Shown here piece by piece: positions 55,014 to 62,870 of a DNA stretch of 64,000 bases. Made by a program: the position numbers and the translations under genes. Each line of letters begins with the position of its first letter. Position 1 is the stretch's first letter. The DNA comes from Cytobacillus citreus (lineage in GTDB: Bacteria > Bacillota > Bacilli > Bacillales > Cytobacillaceae), in NCBI RefSeq assembly GCF_018343665.1, contig NZ_JAGYPM010000003.1, forward strand, positions 1 through 64,000. Reading direction: 5' to 3'. The notes below the pieces were generated by a model that was not told where the DNA came from, ran no database searches, and was given only the letters and a program-made list of their open reading frames with translations.

Positions 55014-55793
55014 ATGTCTAAACTGGAAGCCTTTGTCCTTGGATTAATTCAAGGTCTAACTGAATTTCTTCCGATATCTAGTACAGGTCATTTATATTTA
55101 GGACGGCATTTATTCGGGCTAGACGAGGCTGGACTTTATCTAGATACGATGCTCCATGTTGGGACATTACTAGCTGTTCTAGTTGTTTACAAAAATGAAT
55201 TATTACAAATATTAAAGAACCCACTAGGCAAGCTCTCCATGCTGCTTGTTATTGGAACCATACCTGCTGTAATCGTTGGATTTCTATTTAGTGATATGTT
55301 CGACTCCATTTCTAAAACGGGAATAACAATTGGATGGGAATTTTTAATTACAGGAATAATACTTTGGATGTCAGAAAGCATCAAAAACGGAGCAAAAAAA
55401 ATGGATAATATAAGCTATGGAGATGCATTATTTATAGGCACCTTTCAAGCAGCAGCTATATTTCCTGCCGTATCAAGATCAGGACTAACGATTGCTGCAG
55501 GGCTATTTAGAAGGCTAGATAGGGAAACTGCAGCTTATTTTTCATTCTTATTATCGATTCCAGCTATTGCAGGTGGAATTGTTCTACAATTTGGTGAGAT
55601 GCTTTCAGGGAGAACGGAATCCATCCCTTTTGACAGTCTATTCATTGCTACACTTTCATCTGCTCTTTTTGGCTATTTAGCAGTTGTCTGGATGATAAAT
55701 TTCCTCAAAAGAAAATCGCTTAAAATATTCGCTGTTTATGTTTGGATTCTAGGTATTTTCATACTAATCCTTCAGATGACAGGAATCTTTTGA
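55014..55793 (+). CDS. uppP: Undecaprenyl-diphosphatase (UppP/BacA family)
   Basis: This membrane enzyme removes a phosphate from undecaprenyl diphosphate to recycle the lipid carrier of wall synthesis. The 259 residues have 7-8 helices. The two catalytic loops are LIQGLTEFLPISSTGHL near residue 12 and FPAVSRSGLTIAAGL near 155. AAAGGATGA precedes the ATG at 55014; a TTG at 55011 is next to it. It is upstream of a dedA gene, another membrane protein linked to undecaprenyl phosphate transport, which is an informative pairing. Confidence 0.92.
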   Translation: MSKLEAFVLGLIQGLTEFLPISSTGHLYLGRHLFGLDEAGLYLDTMLHVGTLLAVLVVYKNELLQILKNPLGKLSMLLVIGTIPAVIVGFLFSDMFDSISKTGITIGWEFLITGIILWMSESIKNGAKKMDNISYGDALFIGTFQAAAIFPAVSRSGLTIAAGLFRRLDRETAAYFSFLLSIPAIAGGIVLQFGEMLSGRTESIPFDSLFIATLSSALFGYLAVVWMINFLKRKSLKIFAVYVWILGIFILILQMTGIF

Positions 55794-55826
55794 TACTTTT
55801 TGCTTTGAGAATGTAAAGGAGCATTC

Positions 55827-56411
55827 ATGATGAAAGAATTCATCCTTTCTTTTTTTGAGTTATTATCACAACTAGGCTATTTAGGAATTTCACTTGGTCT
55901 TATGGTTGAAGTAATCCCGAGTGAAATTGTCCTAAGCTATGGCGGGTATTTAATTAGCACAGGAAAAATCAATTTCTTGGGCGCACTTGCAGCAGGGGTA
56001 ATTGGAGGTACATTAGCACAAATTTTTTTATTTTGGCTAGGTGTATATGGAGGCAGGCCGGTTCTTGATAAATATGGAAAATTTTTGTTGATTAAAAAAT
56101 CTCATTTAGATGCTTCAGAACAATGGTTTGATAAATATGGTACAGGTGTCATTTTTACTGCTAGGTTTGTCCCTATCATCCGTCATGCCATTTCGATTCC
56201 AGCAGGCATTGCTAAAATGCCGCTATCTACATTTACAATTTATACACTTGCCGCCATGATTCCTTGGACAGTTCTATTTTTATTATTAGGAATGGAGCTT
56301 GGAGACCATTGGGAAGATATCAAAGAATATGCACAACCATTTCTCCTCCCCATAATCATTCTTGCAGCCATATCAGTTACAATCTATTTATACTATGAAA
56401 GTAAAAAATAA
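55827..56411 (+). CDS. DedA-family membrane protein
   Basis: This 194-residue protein has about five helices and the family marks EVIPSEIVLSYGGYL, then the conserved FTARFVPIIRHAISIPAGIAKMP with the key Arg residues, and PWTVLFLLLG. DedA proteins include undecaprenyl-phosphate translocases. GGAG lies 5 nt before ATG 55827 (an adjacent ATG at 55830 is equally possible). It follows uppP by 33 bp and shares its transcript, ending at a terminator. Together the two could recycle and reorient undecaprenyl phosphate. Confidence 0.9.
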   Translation: MMKEFILSFFELLSQLGYLGISLGLMVEVIPSEIVLSYGGYLISTGKINFLGALAAGVIGGTLAQIFLFWLGVYGGRPVLDKYGKFLLIKKSHLDASEQWFDKYGTGVIFTARFVPIIRHAISIPAGIAKMPLSTFTIYTLAAMIPWTVLFLLLGMELGDHWEDIKEYAQPFLLPIIILAAISVTIYLYYESKK

Positions 56412-56423
56412 AAATGCATTCCT

Positions 56424-56450
56424 TAAGCCCGCAATAATGCGGGTTTTTAA
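56424..56450 (+). terminator. Terminator after dedA
   Basis: CCCGCA (56428-56433) pairs with TGCGGG (56438-56443), followed by T5. Confidence 0.9.
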
Positions 56451-56556
56451 GTGGATTTTTTTAGTTAAAAATTTCTATTACAAAAATTATTTCCTATTAT
56501 GATTACACTTGTTAAAATAGGAAAATAAGTATAGATGGATATATGAAAGGAATATT

Positions 56557-57678
56557 ATGTCGAAAATATTGTTAAAAAACGCCAATGTGTACCCTGTCAC
56601 GACATCAGCTTTTTATGGCGATGTTCTAGTGGAAAATGGGAAAATAAAAAAAACAGGGAAAATAAATTTATCCGATTCTGACGTGCAAATCATAGAGTGT
56701 GAAAATCATTATTTATTTCCAGGATTTATTGATGTCCATACTCACCTCGGTTTATATGATGAAGGTACTGGCTGGGCAGGAAATGATGCAAATGAAACGG
56801 CTGAATTAATGAGTCCTCATGTTCGAGCAATGGATGGAGTATATCCGCTCGATCCAGCGTTTTCTGATGCTGTAAAATATGGAATTACTACTGTTCATAT
56901 TATGCCAGGCAGCGCAAATGTCATCGGAGGTACAACATCTGTAATTAAAACCTCAGGAAAAAATATAAAGAAGATGCTAGTCCAAGAGACAGCCGGATTA
57001 AAAATTGCTCTAGGTGAAAATCCAAAGCAAATCCATAGCCAAGGGAATAAAGACTCGATTACGAGAATGGGAATCATGGGAAAACTTAGAGAAACCTTCT
57101 ATGAAGCAAGTAAGTCAGAAGAGCCTGATTCGTTAAGAACAATTCCGATTATCCAAGCTTTAAATCGGGAAATTCCGGTTCGTGTTCATGCCCATCGTGC
57201 AGACGATATCATATCTGCCATTCGGTTTGCTGAAGAATTTAATCTTGATTTGCGCATAGAACATTGTACAGAGGGTCATTTAATTGCGGATGAATTGTCT
57301 GGTCTAGGATTAAAAGTTTCGGTAGGACCTACTTTAACGAGAAGGTCAAAAGTGGAATTAAAAAATAAGACTTGGAAAACTTATCAGGAGCTCACCAATC
57401 ACGGTGTAGAGGTCTCTATTACGACTGACCACCCTTATACACCTATTCAATACTTAAATCTATGCGCAGCCATTGCGGTTCGTGAAGGTCTTCCTGAGCA
57501 AAAAGCCTTAGAGGGAATCACTATTTTCCCAGCCAGAAATTTAAGGCTTGACAATCAGCTAGGCAGTATCGAGGAGGGAAAGGATGCCGATCTAGTTCTT
57601 TGGAGCCATCACCCGTTTCATTATCTTGCAAAAACAAAATGGACGATGATTAATGGAAATTTTGTCTACAAGGAATAA
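56557..57678 (+). CDS. Amidohydrolase of the imidazolonepropionase/dihydroorotase type
   Basis: This 373-residue metal hydrolase has the HxH motif FIDVHTHLGLYDEG near residue 58, a conserved His in VRVHAHRADD, IEHCTEGH, and the metal-binding Asp in TTDHPYTPIQ. NDANETAELMSPHVRA near 75 is typical of the subgroup of predicted amidohydrolases in Bacillus. The substrate is unknown. The nearby frame IRKNANVYPVT-like (actual LKNANVYPVT) beta-sandwich opening is standard. It is monocistronic, ATG 56557, with a terminator at 57709. Confidence 0.85.
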   Translation: MSKILLKNANVYPVTTSAFYGDVLVENGKIKKTGKINLSDSDVQIIECENHYLFPGFIDVHTHLGLYDEGTGWAGNDANETAELMSPHVRAMDGVYPLDPAFSDAVKYGITTVHIMPGSANVIGGTTSVIKTSGKNIKKMLVQETAGLKIALGENPKQIHSQGNKDSITRMGIMGKLRETFYEASKSEEPDSLRTIPIIQALNREIPVRVHAHRADDIISAIRFAEEFNLDLRIEHCTEGHLIADELSGLGLKVSVGPTLTRRSKVELKNKTWKTYQELTNHGVEVSITTDHPYTPIQYLNLCAAIAVREGLPEQKALEGITIFPARNLRLDNQLGSIEEGKDADLVLWSHHPFHYLAKTKWTMINGNFVYKE

Positions 57679-57708
57679 TAGAAAATGTTGAAATATACTG
57701 TTGAAAAT

Positions 57709-57757
57709 TGTTGAAAAAAATAAACAAAAAACCTATTTCATTTTTCAACTTTTTTTA
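57709..57757 (+). terminator. Terminator after the amidohydrolase gene
   Basis: GTTGAAAAA (57710-57718) pairs with TTTTTCAAC (57741-57749), with T7-8 following. Confidence 0.8.
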
Positions 57758-57829
57758 GTATTATACGATAGTAAAATACTTTTTTAATGTATCGAAATCT
57801 TTCACAAAATTTAATTATCTCAAGTGTAA

Positions 57830-57986
57830 AATTGGGAAGGCAAATGGTGCGCCACCAGGTTAACTGGTTCTAGTGGGTTCGATTCCCACCCCGAAATTTT
57901 TTAGCAACATACAAAAAATTTCGAGGGTGGACCGTAATCTCTATTTGGCATGGAGTAGGACTGTCCTCATAATGGAGGGATAACCT
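57830..57986 (+). promoter_or_regulatory. Structured leader of the GNAT gene, with tRNA-like arms
   Basis: Positions 57839-57889 contain D-arm-like, anticodon-arm-like and a perfect T-arm (GTGGG, loop TTCGATT, CCCAC at 57873-57889). AATTGGG (57830-57836) could pair with CCC-GA-AATT just after. A competing 17-bp-class hairpin joins CCACCC and CGAAATTTTTT with AAAAAATTTCG and GGGTGG (to 57930). Later, CCTC...GAGG covers the ribosome binding site (GGAGGG at 57974). This suggests a regulatory switch. No Rfam match could be checked. Confidence 0.45.
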
Positions 57987-58550
57987 ATGCTCAAGAAACG
58001 TGATTTTCATGAATGCCATTTTTTATATGATTTAATGACGCATCCTGATGTCTTTCCTTTTGTGCGCCAAAAAGCCTATTCCTATGATGAGTTTGTCTTT
58101 ATGACTAAGCAAACGATTGAAGCTGAAGAACGTGGAGAACTCATATCACGCACGATTCTTGATGAATGGGGTACTCCAATTGGTACGATTAATTTATTTG
58201 ATATACAAGACAATGCTGGTTTTTTAGGAACTTGGTTAGGGAAGCCTTACCATGGCAAAGGCTATAATAAATTAGCAAAGGATGCTTTTTTTGAAGAGTT
58301 GTTTTATGAAACAGGAATTGAAACGATTTTCATGCGTATTCGTATAGAAAATATTCGATCACAAAAGGCAGCAACAAAGCTCCCTTATATCGTTCCTGCT
58401 AATGAAACAAGAAAGTCCATCCTTGAACAATTAAATTCTAATGGTCCAATCTATAATTTATATGAAATACCAAAGGATTTATATACCCTTCATGTTTTAC
58501 GAAATGGAACCTCAGGGGAACAAGATACTTCCCAATTAATGGAGGCATAA
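57987..58550 (+). CDS. GNAT-family N-acetyltransferase
   Basis: This 187-residue protein is a RimJ/RimL-type acetyltransferase. Its acetyl-CoA loop reads LGTWLGKPYHGKGYNKLAKDAF, a Q/RxxGxG/A variant, and the following strand gives IETIFMRIRIENIRSQKAATKL. It acts on an unknown amine or protein N-terminus. The start is ATG 57987, after GGAGGG with 7 nt between. The gene is preceded by an unusual structured leader and followed by a terminator; it is a single-gene unit. Confidence 0.82.
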   Translation: MLKKRDFHECHFLYDLMTHPDVFPFVRQKAYSYDEFVFMTKQTIEAEERGELISRTILDEWGTPIGTINLFDIQDNAGFLGTWLGKPYHGKGYNKLAKDAFFEELFYETGIETIFMRIRIENIRSQKAATKLPYIVPANETRKSILEQLNSNGPIYNLYEIPKDLYTLHVLRNGTSGEQDTSQLMEA

Positions 58551-58553
58551 TAT

Positions 58554-58595
58554 GAACAGAGCCAATTTTAATTATAATATTGGCTCTGTTCTTTT
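58554..58595 (+). terminator. Terminator after the GNAT gene
   Basis: AACAGAGCCAA (58554-58564) and TTGGCTCTGTT (58580-58590) form a perfect 11-bp stem, followed by a T-rich tract. Confidence 0.9.
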
Positions 58596-58661
58596 CTAAG
58601 CTAATGAAGAGTGTTTAAGTTAGTATAATCAATAATGTAACTGTGGAGCTTCAATAACGCT

Positions 58662-58733
58662 CCTGCTAAAAAAATCGCGTGAGAAAAACTAAGGCATTCG
58701 CCGAAAAGACCCTGCGAATGCCAAGTTTTTCTA
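58662..58733 (-). repeat. Hairpin repeat, copy 4 (partial, opposite orientation)
   Basis: This 72-bp segment is the reverse complement of the hairpin module of the 135-bp repeat: AGAAAAACTTGGC...GCCTTAGTTTTTCT, then GCGAT and TTAGCAG. The rest of the element is absent. It abuts the stop codon of a 52-residue gene and may serve as its terminator. Confidence 0.8.
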
Positions 58734-58889
58734 GTTCGTGATATTCGAATCCAATTCATTTGTTCCTTCACTAATTCCCATCTGTGCCATCAATTCTTCT
58801 AATTCATCATTCGTGAGCGTCTCAAAGCGGCCATCATGAAAGATTACTTGTGTCTGATTCGGATTGATTCTGTTTAATTGAAAGTTCAT
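58731..58889 (-). CDS. Small 52-residue acidic protein
   Basis: This gene is too short for routine calling but has AAAGGAGTGA before ATG 58889. The peptide opens MNFQLNRINPNQTQVIFHDG, continues RFETLTNDELEELMAQMG and ends LDSNITN. It looks soluble. I do not know its function. Its TAG overlaps the terminal bases of a copy of the hairpin repeat, so the true ancestral C-terminus may have been different. Confidence 0.6.
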   Translation of the reverse strand: MNFQLNRINPNQTQVIFHDGRFETLTNDELEELMAQMGISEGTNELDSNITN

Positions 58890-59050
58890 GATTCTCACTC
58901 CTTTTTAGAATGATTAATACAATTCATTATGGGAAATTTTCTTAGATTGTAAATTCTTATTTTATATATTTCACAAAATTATTAATTTCCATTCCTACTT
59001 TTTAAAAGTTCACACAATTGCAAAATCCTTTTGTCAAAATGATGACAAAT

Positions 59051-59082
59051 AAAAAAGCTCCTTTTAAATTAAGGAACTTTTT
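59051..59082 (-). terminator. Terminator after the YflJ-like gene
   Basis: AGCTCCTT and AAGGAACT form a stem with one mismatch, with A-rich and T-rich flanks (T5-6 on the minus strand). Confidence 0.75.
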
Positions 59083-59091
59083 CGTTTATAC

Positions 59092-59244
59092 TCATTTATT
59101 TTCTTTACTGATTAATTCAAGATATAAATTTCGCACGATATACGTTTTATACAATTCAAGTTTTTTTAATTCAACAGGATGTTTGCTAATACCTGATTCC
59201 TTTAATTTTTGAATATACCATCCCTTTGATCCCCTAAATGCCAT
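59092..59244 (-). CDS. YflJ-like DUF2639 small protein
   Basis: This basic 50-residue protein reads MAFRGSKGWYIQKLKESGI, then KHPVELKKLELYKTYIVRNLY, matching DUF2639 (YflJ in B. subtilis). Function unknown. The start is ATG 59244, after GGGAGGG with 7 nt; the frame extends upstream to 59328 but lacks a site and homology. Confidence 0.85.
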   Translation of the reverse strand: MAFRGSKGWYIQKLKESGISKHPVELKKLELYKTYIVRNLYLELISKENK

Positions 59245-59329
59245 ACTTATTCCCTCCCATTTCCTTGTCCATATAACTATATGCATCTCATCCTTGCTCA
59301 TGACCATCCAATAAAGTGAAACTTCCATC

Positions 59330-59522
59330 AGTGGGGGTTTTTTTCATCCCCCACTTATGGTTAGTTGCGGCCCACAGGAAGTGGGTCACGCAGACGTTGC
59401 CACACGATGTGGCGCTTTTAGTCTGTGTTCATTTTACGGGCTTTTACGGGCAGTTGCCCCCCACCTATCTTCCTCGCTTCTCTCTCAATCTTGAGGTGGG
59501 GGTCTTACTGCCCGTTAATCTG
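59330..59522. repeat. Structured GC-rich element bounded by palindromes
   Basis: The left side has AGTGGGGG...CCCCCACT (about 59328-59356) and the right side CCCCCACCT...AGGTGGGGG (about 59459-59503). Between them lie further pairs such as GGCCCAC/GTGGGTC and GCCACA/TGTGGC. Ends made of subterminal palindromes without direct repeats suggest a non-autonomous IS200/IS605-type element or a structured RNA. It is GC-richer than its surroundings. No single-copy gene function is visible. Confidence 0.5.
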
Positions 59523-59611
59523 CGATAAATCTTTATTAAAAATTCGATTCAAAACTTTCCTACAAGAAATTGTGATATAATTTTCGAATATAAAACGAAG
59601 AGGAGTATACA

Positions 59612-60979
59612 ATGAATCAAACTTTTACTAGAAGAGGTAAAATAAAGCAGCTGCTTATTATTCTTATTCCAATATTAATCACTCAGCTAGCGATGTATTC
59701 GATGAATTTCTTTGACACAATGATGTCTGGCCACTACAGTTCAAAGGATTTAGCGGGTGTAGCTATCGGGTCCTCATTATGGATGCCGGTCTTCACTGGA
59801 TTAAGCGGAATTTTATTAGCTGTTACGCCAATTGTTGCTCAAAGCTACGGTGGCAGAAAACGTGAGGAAGTAGCATATTCAGTCATTCAAGGTGTTTATC
59901 TTGCCATAATCATGGCGATTATTGTCATGATTGTAGGAGGATTTGCCCTTAATCCCATTTTAAGCTCAATGAAACTTGAAGCGATCGTTCACGAAAAGGC
60001 ACACGATTACTTAGTTGCATTAAGCTACGGAATAATTCCATTATTCATTTATAATGTCACTCGCTCATTTATCGATGCTTTAGGGAAAACTCGAGTAACA
60101 ATGTTGATTACTTTATTGGCATTACCGATAAATATTATTTTTAATTTTTTATTAATTTATGGAAAATTTGGATTTCCTGAGCTTGGAGGAGTAGGAGCAG
60201 GTTATGCAACTGCTATTACTTATTGGCTAATTACTTTAATTTCCATATTTATCATTCATAAACATAGCTCTTTTGCAACTTTTGGTATATTTAAGAAGCT
60301 CTATTTTGTTTCACTATCAAAATGGAAGGAAATTCTCATAATAGGAATTCCTATTGGCTTCGCTATCTTTTTCGAAACGAGTATATTTGCTGCTGTTACT
60401 TTGTTTATGAGTAATTTCAACACAACAACGATTGCCGCTCATCAAGCAGCACTTAATTTCGCTTCATTCTTATATATGATCCCTTTAAGTATTTCAATGG
60501 CATTAACGATTGTTGTCGGATTTGAAGTTGGGGCTAATCGGTATAAGGATGCTAAGCAATATAGCTGGATTGGCATAACTATAGCCGTGATTATGGCATT
60601 TCTATGTGGGGTTATTTTATTTTTTCTACGTACTGAAGTGGCTGCGATCTATACGAAAGACCTTGAAGTTGTACATCTAACAGCTCAGTTTTTGATTTAT
60701 GCGATTTTTTTCCAGTTATCAGATGCAATTCAGGCACCAGTTCAGGGTGCGTTAAGAGGCTACAAGGATGTTAATATCACATTTATTATGGCTCTAATCT
60801 CCTATTGGATCATTGGCCTTCCTATCGGTTACTATCTAGCCAATAATACAAGCTGGGGAGCATTTGGATACTGGATTGGTTTAATTGTCGGTTTGGCTGT
60901 AGGGGCAATTTGTTTAATAAGCAGGCTTTTTCATGTTCAGAGGAAAAATCTTTTTTTTGAGAAAAAAAACGCTGTATAA
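59612..60979 (+). CDS. MATE-family multidrug efflux transporter
   Basis: This 455-residue antiporter has 12 membrane helices in two similar halves. Family motifs are [21 protein letters not shown] in the first half and [21 protein letters not shown] in the second. It is close to NorM/YojI-type Na+ or H+ driven drug exporters. GAGGAG with a 6-nt spacer precedes ATG 59612. It is monocistronic. The drug range cannot be predicted. Confidence 0.9.
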   Translation: MNQTFTRRGKIKQLLIILIPILITQLAMYSMNFFDTMMSGHYSSKDLAGVAIGSSLWMPVFTGLSGILLAVTPIVAQSYGGRKREEVAYSVIQGVYLAIIMAIIVMIVGGFALNPILSSMKLEAIVHEKAHDYLVALSYGIIPLFIYNVTRSFIDALGKTRVTMLITLLALPINIIFNFLLIYGKFGFPELGGVGAGYATAITYWLITLISIFIIHKHSSFATFGIFKKLYFVSLSKWKEILIIGIPIGFAIFFETSIFAAVTLFMSNFNTTTIAAHQAALNFASFLYMIPLSISMALTIVVGFEVGANRYKDAKQYSWIGITIAVIMAFLCGVILFFLRTEVAAIYTKDLEVVHLTAQFLIYAIFFQLSDAIQAPVQGALRGYKDVNITFIMALISYWIIGLPIGYYLANNTSWGAFGYWIGLIVGLAVGAICLISRLFHVQRKNLFFEKKNAV

Positions 60980-61014
60980 AAAAGTGGGGAAAGTATTTTG
61001 CCTTCCCCACTTTT
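60978..61014. terminator. Bidirectional terminator between MATE and SDR genes
   Basis: AAAAGTGGGGAA and TTCCCCACTTTT form a 12-bp stem with an 11-nt loop. It contains the end of the convergent SDR gene. Confidence 0.9.
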
Positions 61015-61786
61015 AATTTCTGAATACCTTTCCCAACACATCTTTTCCACCTGTGACAGGAATAATGCTTCCAGTAATGAAGTCAGATTTTTTATCAATT
61101 AAAAAAGAAATGACCCTAGCTATATCTTCACCTGTCCCCGGCCTGCCAATTGGTGTATTTTGATCAGTCTTTCCTACAGCTTGAAAAATGTCTTTTTCCT
61201 TCCAAGCTCCAGTAATATCGCCGGGACATACCATGTTAGCCGTTATTCCATGCTCTGCCTCTTCAATTGCTATTGTTTTAGTTAGTGATGCCGCACCGCT
61301 TTTTGCTGCAGCAAATGCAGACCGATAAATCCAGCCAGGAGTCGTTTCTACTCGATCAAAGCCTACAGTAATAATACGGCCCCAGCTATTCTCTCTCATT
61401 TTGGGTATTAATAGCTTCGTTAAATAAAATAAAGCATTTAAATTGCCGTTAATAATGTAATTCCAATCTTCAAATGAGTATTCAGTCATCACTTTTCTTT
61501 CATGCATATAGGGTCCTGCATTATGAATTAATATATCAATACATGAGAAAAAGGAAAATGATTCTTCTACAATTCTTTGACAATCATCCTGATTAGAAAT
61601 ATCGCCACCAATGGCAATATTCTTAGTTCCCCATCTTCTAGATAACTCATCGGCCAATAAAACAGCTTTCTCCTTGCTTGTACGATAATTAATCACAAGA
61701 TGAACACCATTTTCAGCAAGTTGATTAGCTGTTCTTTTGCCAATACCAGTTGCCCCTCCCGTAATTAAAGCTGTTTTTTCTCTCAC
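61013..61786 (-). CDS. Short-chain dehydrogenase/reductase family protein with altered active site
   Basis: This 257-residue protein is FabG-like. The NAD(P)-binding TGGATGIGKRT and the NAG-type motif (IHNAGPY) are intact. At the catalytic position the usual YxxxK is FAAAK (within RSAFAAAKSGAASL), and the preceding Ser block is replaced by ITVGFDRVE. A Tyr is found four residues earlier than expected. It may be catalytically altered or non-enzymatic. GTG 61786 follows GAGG with 7 nt. It is monocistronic; B. subtilis YtkK may be its counterpart. Confidence 0.8.
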   Translation of the reverse strand: MREKTALITGGATGIGKRTANQLAENGVHLVINYRTSKEKAVLLADELSRRWGTKNIAIGGDISNQDDCQRIVEESFSFFSCIDILIHNAGPYMHERKVMTEYSFEDWNYIINGNLNALFYLTKLLIPKMRENSWGRIITVGFDRVETTPGWIYRSAFAAAKSGAASLTKTIAIEEAEHGITANMVCPGDITGAWKEKDIFQAVGKTDQNTPIGRPGTGEDIARVISFLIDKKSDFITGSIIPVTGGKDVLGKVFRN

Positions 61787-62044
61787 AAAAATACCTCGCA
61801 GTTTTCATTTTTTTAATCCTCTATAATAATTATACTAGTTAGAACTACAACGATATGCAAATGAAAAGAAATTTAACTATGATATCTTCATTATTTCTTG
61901 TGTTTAAAATTTTATTAACGATTAGGTGTGTACCTGCATACCTTAAACCAAATAAACAAAATGTATGACACTTTCGTCTTTTCCGATACAAAATAGATGG
62001 AATAGATGAGCCTCTATACAACTGCTCGAAAGGAGGATATCTCT

Positions 62045-62536
62045 ATGTTTCCCTGGAATCTTTTTCCGTTTCATAAAGATATGAAAGATATGAAAAATTT
62101 AAAGGCCCAGATGAAGCCAGAAGAGGTTGACAAATATGTCAAAGATATTATGAATCAAGTGTTTCCTCAGCAAATGCAAAAGATGCAGGGAATGATGAAT
62201 CCACAAAGCTTTATGCCTGACTTTAATAACGATACAACGGAAACTCCCAAGGATTCTTCTCTTTCTTCATCCGTTTTTGAAACCCATAATCATGTTTTTA
62301 TAAGATTGGCAATCAAAGAAGATAAATGGCTGAAGGACATGAGAATTTATCATACATCCAATCAATTGATCATAGAAAATATACCTGAAAAAGATGATAA
62401 ACACTCGATTATCCTCCCTGCTATCGTGAAAAAAAAAGGTGCTACCGCATATTATAAGGACGGCATGCTTGAAATTAAAATTCAGAAAAACATCGATATG
62501 CAATACTCGCAAATAGACGTTTCAGAAATTCTTTAA
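62045..62536 (+). CDS. gerT: GerT/CotP-like Hsp20-domain spore protein
   Basis: This 163-residue protein has a Hsp20 alpha-crystallin-type domain at the end. The N-terminus reads MFPWNLFPFHKDMKDM and is rich in Met, Lys and Gln (QMKPEEVDKYVKDIM, QQMQKMQGMMNPQSF). The crystallin part has VFETHNHVFIRLAIKED and AYYKDGMLEIKIQK. The length and layout match B. subtilis GerT, a coat-associated germination protein. The start is ATG 62045, with AGGAGGATATCTCT upstream; the frame to 62006 has no site. gerT is a family-level name. Confidence 0.72.
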   Translation: MFPWNLFPFHKDMKDMKNLKAQMKPEEVDKYVKDIMNQVFPQQMQKMQGMMNPQSFMPDFNNDTTETPKDSSLSSSVFETHNHVFIRLAIKEDKWLKDMRIYHTSNQLIIENIPEKDDKHSIILPAIVKKKGATAYYKDGMLEIKIQKNIDMQYSQIDVSEIL

Positions 62537-62546
62537 AATGAATATT

Positions 62547-62680
62547 AGAAAAACTTGGCGTTCGCCAAGTCCTTTTTGGTGAATGCCTTAGTTTTTCTTA
62601 TGCGATCTTATTAGCAGATATTTTATTGAAAACATACTTTACTTTAATACGTTAAAAAAACTTAAACTTTCCTATTAGCT
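62547..62680 (+). repeat. 135-bp hairpin repeat, copy 2
   Basis: This copy begins AGAAAAACTTGGCGTTCGCC and ends TATTAGCTTA, directly followed by copy 3. The hairpin arms are intact. It lies 10 bp after the GerT-like stop. Confidence 0.9.
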
Positions 62681-62814
62681 TAGAAAAACTTGGCGTTCGC
62701 CAAGTCCTTTTTGGCGAATGCCTTAGTTTTTCTTATGCAATCTTATTAGCAGATATTTAATTGAAAACACCCTTTACTTTAGTACGTTAATAAACTTAAA
62801 CTTCCCTATTAGCC
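62681..62814 (+). repeat. 135-bp hairpin repeat, copy 3 (tandem)
   Basis: This second tandem copy shares all blocks with copies 1 and 2, with about a dozen substitutions after the hairpin. Its hairpin is the most perfect (GGCGTTCGCC against GGCGAATGCC). It ends near the terminator of the CAP gene. Confidence 0.9.
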
Positions 62815-62815
62815 T

Positions 62816-62853
62816 AAAAAAGAGCAGCTCAATTATTTGAGCCTGCTCTTTTT
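62816..62853 (-). terminator. Terminator after the CAP-domain gene
   Basis: AAAAAAGAGCAG pairs with CTGCTCTTTTT, with CTCAA/TTGAG stacked inside. Both flanks are suitable for either direction. Confidence 0.9.
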
Positions 62854-62870
62854 GAAGATCATTTAAATTA

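Noticed and set aside
57839..57900. Functional tRNA gene
   Set aside because: The T-arm is perfect, but the acceptor stem needs a bulge, the D-stem has 3 pairs, and U33 is missing in the anticodon-like loop.
59316..59528. 70-codon frame in the structured element
   Set aside because: It has no proper ribosome binding site and the DNA is dominated by palindromes; RNA or mobile DNA is a better reading.
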